Positions 1-5,080 of a stretch of DNA of 11,962 nucleotides are shown piece by piece. The stretch's first letter is position 1. Every line of letters begins with the position of its first letter. The stretch covers positions 1 to 11,962 of the forward strand of contig DASUZP010000033.1 of assembly GCA_036376775.1 (NCBI GenBank), read 5' to 3'. The stretch comes from VRUE01 sp036376775. Its GTDB lineage: Bacteria; Actinomycetota; Thermoleophilia; Solirubrobacterales; 70-9. Below the pieces are notes generated by a model, which saw only the letters and a program-made list of their open reading frames with translations, was not told where the DNA came from and ran no database searches. The position numbers and the translations under genes are program-made.

Positions 1-27
1 TCCTCCTCTGGTGGTTCTGCCGGCCAT
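1..27 (-). CDS. Possible start of a downstream minus-strand gene (partial)
   Basis: On the minus strand an ATG (27-25) follows the kinase stop codon (31-29) after a single base and stays open for nine codons to the window edge, beginning M-A-G-R-T-T-R. A tightly spaced next gene in the same transcription unit would look like this, but nine codons cannot identify a product and I see no convincing Shine-Dalgarno sequence. The alternative is plain 3' flank of the kinase gene. Confidence 0.25.
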
Positions 28-28
28 T

Positions 29-1447
29 TCAAGCGGTCTCGGCCAGGCCCGGCGCTCGTTTGACTCCTCTTTCCTCGAAGTACTCCCATTCCTGCTGTCC
101 CAGCTCGGTCGCTGGCGGGTCGGCGTAGACCCACTCGCGGAAGATTCGGTGCCAGTTGCGCTTGGCGCGCAGCTGCCCGAGCACGGCGACGACGCCGATT
201 TCCATCCGCCGCCCCATCAGCTCGTCGGCCGGCATCGACTCGCGCCGCATCAGGTCGTAGTACTCCGAGCGCGGGTCGTTGGTCGACTCGATGATCTTCA
301 TCACCCGGCGGGCGCTGATCTCGATCTCGCGGTCTTCGACGAACCAGCCGCTGACCGCGAGCATGTGCTCGATCAGCCGTTCGGCGTCGAGCTTCGAGGG
401 GTTCTTGATGAAGCCGATCTCGTGCAGGGCGTCGCGGAATGCCTCCGGGTCATTGTGGAATGCGGCGTCGACGGTCCGCTGCTCGAGCACGATCTGGTCG
501 TGGGTGAGCTTCTTGGTCATGCCGAAGTCGAGGAAGGCGACGCGGCCGTCCGCCATCAGGATGTAGTTGCCGGGGTGGGGGTCGGCGTTGAAGTGGCGCA
601 GGTGGTAGATCGAGCCGAAGCTGCCGCGGAAGACGATCTCGCCGAAGCGGCTGCGCTCCTCGTGCGGGAGCTCCTTGACCTGCTCGAATTTGAGCCCCTC
701 GACCAGCTCGGTGACGAGGACGCGGCGGCGCGAGAGGCGGGTGATCACTTCGGGCACGTAGATGAAGGGGTGGTCTCGGTAGGCGCGGGCGAAGGTGCGC
801 TGGTTCTGCGCCTCGTACTCGTAGTCGAGCTCCTCCATCACCCGCTCGCGCAGCTCGTGCGCGATCGCCTTGGCGTCGAGGCCGGGGGCGAGGGCGCGGG
901 CGAGGCGGACGATCGTGCCGGCGTTGCGCAGGTCGGCGTCGAGCGCCTCGGCGATCCCCGGGTACTGGATCTTGACCGCGACCCGGCGCCCGTCGAGCAG
1001 CTCGGCGCGGTGCACCTGGCCGATCGAGGCGGCGGCGAAGGCCTCATGCTCGAACTCGGCGAACAGCTCGGAAACCGACTCGCCGTCGTACTCCTCGAGC
1101 AGCACCTTCTCGACCTTCCCCCAGGGCATCGGCGGTGCCGAGGTGCGCAGCTTGGCGAGCTGCTCTTGGTAGATCTCGCGTGACTCCTCGGGCAGGAAGT
1201 CGGTGTCGATGAAGGACGCGAACTGGCCCAGCTTCATCGCCGCGCCCTTCATCTGGCCGAGCGCGCCGACCATCTTCATCGCCGTCTCCAGGTGGCGCTG
1301 TTCGAGCTTTTCCTTACCGCCCTCCTCGGAACGGGCGACGTTGGTCGCCTTGGTCCCGGCGTAGCGGGCGCCCTGCACGCCCACAATCGAGCCCAGCTTC
1401 GCCGAGCGACGGATCCGGCCCTTGGGGATCTTCGATTCGTCGCTCAT
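29..1447 (-). CDS. ABC1/AarF/UbiB-family kinase-like protein
   Basis: This 472-residue protein is a member of the ABC1 (ADCK/UbiB) atypical kinase family, which in characterised members supports isoprenoid-quinone metabolism or lipid homeostasis through ATPase-type activity. The family marks are all visible: the KxGQ motif (MKLGQ, residues 71-75), the alanine-rich loop replacing the usual glycine-rich loop (AAASIGQVH, 138-146), the ATP-binding lysine in VAVK (K159), the conserved acidic stretch EELDYEYEAQN (205-215), the catalytic-loop equivalent FNADPHPGN (286-294) and the metal-binding DFG (307-309). Length fits the soluble-core bacterial members, and no clear C-terminal membrane helices are present, unlike E. 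coli UbiB. The ATG at 1447-1445 gives a full family N-terminus. It is transcribed away from rplY across a 68-base gap. The family call is secure; the substrate and quinone link are inference, and actinobacteria often carry several paralogues. Confidence 0.93.
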   Translation of the reverse strand: MSDESKIPKGRIRRSAKLGSIVGVQGARYAGTKATNVARSEEGGKEKLEQRHLETAMKMVGALGQMKGAAMKLGQFASFIDTDFLPEESREIYQEQLAKLRTSAPPMPWGKVEKVLLEEYDGESVSELFAEFEHEAFAAASIGQVHRAELLDGRRVAVKIQYPGIAEALDADLRNAGTIVRLARALAPGLDAKAIAHELRERVMEELDYEYEAQNQRTFARAYRDHPFIYVPEVITRLSRRRVLVTELVEGLKFEQVKELPHEERSRFGEIVFRGSFGSIYHLRHFNADPHPGNYILMADGRVAFLDFGMTKKLTHDQIVLEQRTVDAAFHNDPEAFRDALHEIGFIKNPSKLDAERLIEHMLAVSGWFVEDREIEISARRVMKIIESTNDPRSEYYDLMRRESMPADELMGRRMEIGVVAVLGQLRAKRNWHRIFREWVYADPPATELGQQEWEYFEERGVKRAPGLAETA

Positions 1448-1499
1448 GGCCCGAAGGTTGTCACAGCGCGCCGCGGGCGCCCGAATTCGCGCCTTTCTC

Positions 1500-1505
1500 T
1501 ATCCT
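1500..1505 (+). promoter_or_regulatory. Putative -10 box (TATCCT) for a near-leaderless rplY
   Basis: TATCCT matches the TANNNT -10 consensus and ends 10 bases before the rplY ATG at 1516, so transcription would begin within a few bases of the start codon. No Shine-Dalgarno sequence precedes this ATG, which fits leaderless or near-leaderless initiation, common in actinobacteria. No good -35 box sits at normal spacing. Confidence 0.35.
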
Positions 1506-1515
1506 CTCCCGTCCG

Positions 1516-2208
1516 ATGGCTCGCACCCGCGAAAAGTTGAAGGCGATTCCGCGCACCGATTTCGGCTCGCGCAGCGCCCGCCGCCTGCGCGGCGAGAAAC
1601 TGGTGCCCGGTGTCGTCTACGCCGGTGGGGCCGAGGCGCGCCCGTTCCAGGCGCCCGAACGCGACGTGCGCACGGTGCTGGCCGGCGGTCAGGCGCTTTT
1701 CGATCTCGAGCTGGACGGCTCGAAAGCGGTGCCCGTGGTAGTCAAGGAGCAGCAGCTGCACCCGGTGCGGGGCAGTCTCCAGCACATCGATCTGCAGGAA
1801 GTGAAACTCGACGAGGCGATCCAGGCCGAGGTCGCGATCGAGCTCGAGGGCGCCGAGATCGCACCGGGCGTCAAAGAGGGCGGTGTGCTCGAGCACGTGA
1901 CCCGTGAGATCACCGTCGAAGCGCTGCCGACCGAGATTCCCGAGCGTCTGATCGCCGACGTCTCCGAGATGCAGATCAACGACACGGTGCAGCTCTCCTC
2001 GGTAACCGCGCCGGAGGGCGTCAAGTTCGTCGCCGAGGACCTCGACGAGGTCACGATCGCGACCCTTTCGCCACCGCGTGTCGAGGAAGAGCCCGAGCCC
2101 GCCGTCGAGGAGGAGGCCGAGCTGGTCGGCGAGGAGGGCGAGGCCCCGGCTGCCGAGGACGGCGAAGAGGCCGAGGGCGGCGATTCGGGCGACTCCGGCG
2201 GGGAGTAG
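1516..2208 (+). CDS. rplY: 50S ribosomal protein L25 / general stress protein Ctc
   Basis: This 230-residue protein is L25 of the long TL5/CTC type, which binds 5S rRNA in the central protuberance of the large ribosomal subunit. The N-terminal L25 domain covers about residues 5-93 (early motif RTDFGSRSARRLR with LVPGVVYAGG; later KEQQLHPVRGSLQHIDLQEV). The TL5 C-terminal beta domain follows at about 97-186. After it comes an unstructured acidic tail (about 188-230) made almost only of Glu, Ala, Gly, Asp and Pro. The tail is longer than in short L25 proteins such as the 94-residue E. coli form, but tails of this kind are common in long CTC homologues. The start ATG lacks a Shine-Dalgarno sequence and may be leaderless. 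pth follows after 8 bases, the classic ctc-pth pairing, which links ribosome structure with recycling of stalled peptidyl-tRNA. Confidence 0.96.
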   Translation: MARTREKLKAIPRTDFGSRSARRLRGEKLVPGVVYAGGAEARPFQAPERDVRTVLAGGQALFDLELDGSKAVPVVVKEQQLHPVRGSLQHIDLQEVKLDEAIQAEVAIELEGAEIAPGVKEGGVLEHVTREITVEALPTEIPERLIADVSEMQINDTVQLSSVTAPEGVKFVAEDLDEVTIATLSPPRVEEEPEPAVEEEAELVGEEGEAPAAEDGEEAEGGDSGDSGGE

Positions 2209-2216
2209 CCGCTGTC

Positions 2217-2825
2217 ATGTCGATTTTCCGCCGCCGTGCCAGCGGCGGGGGCGACGGCGATCGCATCCTCATCGTCGGCCTCGGCAATCCCGGCAGCGAG
2301 CACGCCGGTAGCCGTCACAACCTCGGTTTCGAGGTCGGGGAGGAGCTCTTGCGGCGCTGGGATCTGCCGCGGGCGAAGAAGAAGTTCGGCGGCCTGATCG
2401 CCGAAGGGCGCTCGCGACCCGGCGGGCCGCGGGTGGCGATCCTGCTGCCGCAGACCTACATGAACGCCTCCGGCGACAGCGCCGGCCCAGCCCGTGGCTC
2501 GCTCAAGGCGCCCCTGGACCGCGTCATCGTCCTGCACGATGAGATCGACCTGCCGTTCGGCGAGGTGCAGAGTCGCCTCGGCGGCGGTCTCGCCGGCCAC
2601 AACGGGCTGAAGAGCCTCAGGCAAGGGCTGGGAAGCGCCGAGTTCTGGCGGGTCCGCGCCGGGGTCGGGCGCCCGGACTCGACCGATCCGGAGGTCGTCT
2701 CTGCCTATGTCCTGGGCCGCTTCCGCGAGCCTCGCGCCGAGGTCGAGGCGCTGATCGGCCGCGCTGCCGAGGCGACCGAGAGCCTCGTCGAGCAAATAGG
2801 CTCCGCCGTCGACGATGAGCGCTGA
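2217..2825 (+). CDS. pth: Peptidyl-tRNA hydrolase
   Basis: This 202-residue protein hydrolyses the ester bond of peptidyl-tRNAs released from ribosomes, recycling tRNA in the cytoplasm. The Pth signature residues are all present: VGLGNPG (20-26), the catalytic His in RHNLGF (H34, equivalent to E. coli H20), Asn in TYMNASG (N83, E. coli N68), Asp in HDEIDLP (D108, E. coli D93), and GGGLAGHNGLKS (122-133) with H128 and N129. The first His of the usual GGGHxGHNGL motif is Leu here, a position that varies. The N-terminus is about a dozen residues longer than in E. coli Pth and is Arg/Gly-rich. The ATG is 8 bases after the rplY stop, with a GGGGAG (2200-2205) inside the rplY 3' end as a possible ribosome-binding site. 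The 3' end overlaps the next gene by 11 bases, so the three genes are probably co-transcribed. Confidence 0.97.
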   Translation: MSIFRRRASGGGDGDRILIVGLGNPGSEHAGSRHNLGFEVGEELLRRWDLPRAKKKFGGLIAEGRSRPGGPRVAILLPQTYMNASGDSAGPARGSLKAPLDRVIVLHDEIDLPFGEVQSRLGGGLAGHNGLKSLRQGLGSAEFWRVRAGVGRPDSTDPEVVSAYVLGRFREPRAEVEALIGRAAEATESLVEQIGSAVDDER

Positions 2826-3540
2826 ACGCACCAGCTACGCGGTCGATGGCCAGGGAGTTGCGCTCCTGCGGCTCGAGCGGCCGGAGGCGCGCAACGCGAT
2901 CGACACCCAGATGCTGGTCGAGCTGCTCGAGCATCTCGCGGTCGCGCGCGACGACGACGCCGTCCGGGTCCTCGCGATCAGCTCTTCCGACCAGATGGGC
3001 CTCTCGGCCGGCGCCGACGTCAAGGAGCGGCTCGACGAGGAGGGGAAGGTCCGCCGCATGCAGCTCTTCGCCGACCTCTACGACGCGATCGTCGCCTTCC
3101 CCAAGCCGACGGTTGCCGCCTGCCACGGCGACGTCGTGGGAGGGGGTGCCGAGATCGCCGTCGCCTGCGATCTGCGGATCGGCGGCGCCAACCTGCGCAT
3201 GCGCTTCCCCGGCGCGGCGCTCGGCGTTCCGGTCGGTCCGGCGCGCCTCGTCACCCTCTGCGGCCTCGCCGCCGCCAAGTACCTGCTCTTCAGCTCACGC
3301 ACGGTCGGCGCCGACGAGGCCTTGAGGTTGGGCCTGGTCAACCGCGTCGCTCCTGCGGCGTCTACCGAGGAGGCGACCCTGGAGCTGGCCGCTTCGGTCG
3401 CCGCCCATCCCCCCGAGGCAGTGGGCGCCCTGAAGCGGATGCTGCACGAGTGGGACGACGTCGAGGGGCGTTCGAAGGTCGAGGGCGTTGGCCAGGTCGA
3501 GTGGGCCCGCACTGGCCCGGGTCTGCCTCAGCCTGATTAG
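2815..3540 (+). CDS. Crotonase-fold protein (enoyl-CoA hydratase/isomerase family), hydratase glutamates missing
   Basis: This 241-residue protein has the crotonase fold. Supporting motifs are LERPEARNAID (20-30), the first oxyanion-hole strand GLSAGADVKE (62-71), the second oxyanion motif HGDVVGGGAEIAVACDLRI (104-122), and GADEALRLGLVNRVAP (165-180). By hand alignment to rat mitochondrial enoyl-CoA hydratase, catalytic Glu144 (in PEILLG) falls on Gly133 (in PGAALG), and Glu164 falls on Tyr156 (in AAAKYLLF). CoA-thioester binding is therefore likely, but classical hydration is not. A different crotonase reaction (isomerase, thioesterase or decarboxylase type) or a non-catalytic role is more plausible. 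It is slightly shorter than the usual length of about 258 residues. The ATG lies inside the end of pth (11-base overlap), suggesting translational coupling to a gene with no obvious metabolic link. The stop codon abuts the long inverted repeat that begins at 3541. The fold is sure; the reaction is unknown. Confidence 0.88.
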   Translation: MSAERTSYAVDGQGVALLRLERPEARNAIDTQMLVELLEHLAVARDDDAVRVLAISSSDQMGLSAGADVKERLDEEGKVRRMQLFADLYDAIVAFPKPTVAACHGDVVGGGAEIAVACDLRIGGANLRMRFPGAALGVPVGPARLVTLCGLAAAKYLLFSSRTVGADEALRLGLVNRVAPAASTEEATLELAASVAAHPPEAVGALKRMLHEWDDVEGRSKVEGVGQVEWARTGPGLPQPD

Positions 3541-3653
3541 GAGGGCATCCCGGCAGAGGTTCCACTTAACTTTTTCTGAAGACAGCGTGCGGCCGTCCGA
3601 GAATGCTGCCGCAGAAAAAGTACAAGACGTTCCACCTCTACCGGGATGCCCTC
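3541..3653. repeat. 113-base imperfect inverted repeat between convergent genes, flanked by TAG
   Basis: The outer arms are perfect over 13 bases (3541-3553 GAGGGCATCCCGG with 3641-3653). After one C/A mismatch, 3555-3560 (AGAGGT) pairs with 3634-3639. After an 8/12-base internal loop, 3569-3578 (ACTTTTTCTG) pairs with 3612-3621. The centre can fold further (CAGC 3583-3586 with GCTG 3605-3608). TAG lies directly outside both ends (3538-3540 and 3654-3656). The left TAG is the stop codon of the crotonase gene, and the last base of the right arm plus the following TA form the stop of the deacetylase gene on the other strand. A bidirectional terminator is one reading. However, the T-run is inside the stem rather than after it, so a small non-autonomous element (MITE-like, with 3-bp target duplication) or a REP-type palindrome is also possible. 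Confidence 0.8.
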
Positions 3654-4441
3654 TAGGTCCAGCTCGTCGGATCGAGGGTCGTGCCGCCCTCGAAGTCCGC
3701 CGAGCTGGCGAGGACGTGCTCGGCGATATCATCGCAGCGCGCGAGCCACGCGTCGCTGGAGGAGAGCTTGTTGAGGAGCGATGCCAGGTTGGACTCGCCC
3801 AGCCAGTCGAGCAGCGGGAGGTGGAGGACGATGGTGGCGAAGCCGCCCTCGTGCGAGAGGCGCTCGATCTCCATCTCAAGATACGCGAGGAAGGCATCGG
3901 GCTCGAGCGGGTCCGGGGAGCCGGTCATTTCGCTGCGCACCGCGCCCAGCGGCGGCAGCAGGCACGTCGCATCGACGTGGCGCCACCGGAAGGGGAGGAG
4001 GGCGACGCTGCCGTCGACTCCCGCGCTGGACCCCGCCGGAGAGGCGTAGCGCAGACCAGCGTCGCGCAGGATGTCGACGCCGCCGGTGCCGAGCTGGCCC
4101 CCGGGCGGGCGCAGGCCGGCGATCTCCAGGCCCAGTTCCGCGAATGCCTCGACTCCGCGGGCGAGGTTCTCCGCCTGCTCCGCTGCCGTCAACTCGCCCC
4201 ACGTCTCGTGGCGCCAGGCGTGGTAGGCGACCTCGTGGCCAGCCGCGCCGATCTCCTGCAGCGCCCCCGGGCTCAGCTCTGCGTTGACGCCCTCGGCGAA
4301 GAAGGTCGCCGAGAGGTCGTGCTCGCCGAGCCGCTTCAGCAGGCCCGGCAGCGCGTGGGCCGCGCTCGAGTCCTCGTCGACGCCGAGGTTGTCGAAGCTG
4401 AGGCAGAGTGCGCCGTGGGCGCCGCCCGGCCAGGCGGGCAC
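3653..4441 (-). CDS. NodB-type polysaccharide deacetylase-like protein
   Basis: This 262-residue protein resembles carbohydrate esterase family 4, which removes N- or O-acetyl groups from polysaccharides by metal-dependent catalysis. Motif 1 is LSFDNLG (14-20), where the usual TFDDG has Asp-Asp; the catalytic-base Asp (D17) is kept, but the metal-ligand Asp is Asn18. Motif 2 is YHAWRH (73-78), with H74 and H78 as metal-ligand candidates. Motif 3 is LRPPGGQ (110-116), and IVLHLP (204-209) supplies the late His (H207). The fold starts almost at residue 11, with no signal peptide or membrane anchor, so the protein looks cytoplasmic, unlike cell-wall deacetylases. The start is GTG at 4441-4439, fixed by a GGAGG nine bases upstream inside the preceding gene. 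The gene ends at the 113-base inverted repeat. It may act on a soluble sugar intermediate or be a divergent homologue with altered metal binding; the substrate is unknown. Confidence 0.82.
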   Translation of the reverse strand: MPAWPGGAHGALCLSFDNLGVDEDSSAAHALPGLLKRLGEHDLSATFFAEGVNAELSPGALQEIGAAGHEVAYHAWRHETWGELTAAEQAENLARGVEAFAELGLEIAGLRPPGGQLGTGGVDILRDAGLRYASPAGSSAGVDGSVALLPFRWRHVDATCLLPPLGAVRSEMTGSPDPLEPDAFLAYLEMEIERLSHEGGFATIVLHLPLLDWLGESNLASLLNKLSSSDAWLARCDDIAEHVLASSADFEGGTTLDPTSWT

Positions 4442-4445
4442 CGGC

Positions 4446-4973
4446 TCAGTCCTCCAGCAGCGCCGCGCTCCAGCGCTCCGGTTCGCGCTTGGCCTGCTCG
4501 CGCGCCCAGCGAAAGTGGTGATCGGCCGAGGCGAGCAGGATCGGGAAGTTGAGCAGGCCGGCGAGGGCGAAGCGGCGCGAGCCGCGCCTGGTCTCGGTCA
4601 GCAGGCTGAGCGCGCTGGCGATTCCCCAGGCCCAGAGGACGGAGTTGTAGGCGGGGAGCTGGTCCTCGCGCAGGCCCTCGGCTTCGTCGAGCATCGGCAC
4701 GCCGCCGTGCAGCGACCAGGGCCAGGCCTTGAAGTGGACGGCGACGCCGGCGACGCCGATCCCGGCGTTGAAGGCCGAGAGGCGCTCGTTCCACTTGCCG
4801 CCCCGGGCCGCCGCGAGGAGCCCAAGCGGGATCAGAGCGCCCCAAAGCGCATAGGAGCCGCGTCTTCCCAGCTGCGGCTCGAAGACCAAGCCGACCCCGG
4901 CGCGGGTCTCGAAGGCGTTGTGGGCGAAGAGCCCGAGGGTCGAGCCGGCGGCAAATGGGCGTCGCAATCGCAT
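4446..4973 (-). CDS. Small polytopic membrane protein of unknown function
   Basis: I do not recognise this 175-residue protein. Hydrophobic stretches at about residues 41-57, 66-82, 110-126 and 135-150 suggest four membrane helices, with a weaker apolar patch at 11-30. The loop between helices 2 and 3 (83-109) is rich in Trp, Pro and acidic residues. The C-terminal tail (151-175) is charged and starts with D-H-H (151-153), followed by many Arg, Lys and Glu. The ATG at 4973-4971 has no Shine-Dalgarno sequence but is preceded at eight bases by a TACGCT -10-like box, so leaderless translation is plausible. Four bases separate its stop from the GTG of the deacetylase gene, so the two are probably one transcript and the proteins may work together, for example on a membrane-linked glycan; that link is inference only. 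It is read divergently from mfd. Confidence 0.7.
   Translation of the reverse strand: MRLRRPFAAGSTLGLFAHNAFETRAGVGLVFEPQLGRRGSYALWGALIPLGLLAAARGGKWNERLSAFNAGIGVAGVAVHFKAWPWSLHGGVPMLDEAEGLREDQLPAYNSVLWAWGIASALSLLTETRRGSRRFALAGLLNFPILLASADHHFRWAREQAKREPERWSAALLED
4451..4455 (-). promoter_or_regulatory. Shine-Dalgarno GGAGG for the deacetylase GTG start
   Basis: Minus-strand GGAGG, nine bases before GTG 4441-4439, lies within the last codons of the membrane-protein gene. It selects this GTG: the frame is open further upstream, but I see no nearby in-frame start codon. The position implies translational coupling of the two genes. Confidence 0.6.
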
Positions 4974-4981
4974 TCCGAGGC

Positions 4982-4987
4982 AGCGTA
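4982..4987 (-). promoter_or_regulatory. Putative -10 box (TACGCT) for a leaderless membrane-protein gene
   Basis: On the minus strand TACGCT fits TANNNT and ends eight bases before the ATG at 4973, the geometry expected for leaderless mRNA. CTGACC lies 19 bases upstream of the hexamer as a weak -35 candidate. It would drive the membrane-protein/deacetylase pair. Confidence 0.35.
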
Positions 4988-4998
4988 GCCCCTCGAAC

Positions 4999-5004
4999 TA
5001 GAAT
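4999..5004 (+). promoter_or_regulatory. Putative -10 box (TAGAAT) for mfd
   Basis: TAGAAT is one base from TATAAT. It would place transcription start near 5011, just before the hairpin at 5019-5065, leaving a leader of about 70 bases before the mfd ATG. No -35 box is evident at 16-18 bases. The divergent TACGCT box for the opposite gene lies only 11 bases away, so the two promoters would overlap. Confidence 0.35.
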
Positions 5005-5018
5005 CGGGTCAGCTTCCG

Positions 5019-5065
5019 TTCCGGTGCGCCTTTCCCACTCCACAGGTAGGAAAAGCGCACCGGAA
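5019..5065. repeat. 17-bp hairpin in the mfd leader region
   Basis: The left arm 5019-5035 (TTCCGGTGCGCCTTTCC) pairs with the right arm 5049-5065 over 17 positions with one C/A mismatch, around a 13-base loop (5036-5048). GCTTCCG at 5012-5018 can alternatively pair with CGGAAGC at 5061-5067, competing for the base of the right arm. No T-run follows on either strand, so it is not a standard intrinsic terminator. It ends 15 bases before the mfd ATG. It may be a structured 5' untranslated region, a DNA operator or a dispersed palindrome. Confidence 0.7.
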
Positions 5066-5080
5066 GCGGTTGACTCGCCC

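Noticed and set aside
1458..1463. TTGTCA as a -35 box for rplY
   Set aside because: It is 36 bases from the TATCCT box, about twice the normal spacing.
3488..4552. 354-codon plus-strand frame across the inverted repeat and the deacetylase gene
   Set aside because: It is antisense to a protein with clear NodB motifs and reads through the hairpin; the translation is low-complexity Arg/Ala/Gly/Glu sequence.
4955..5080. In-frame upstream ATG extending Mfd by 42 residues
   Set aside because: The extension overlaps the divergent gene start, the -10-like box and the hairpin, and does not resemble Mfd N-termini; ATG 5081 gives the normal start.
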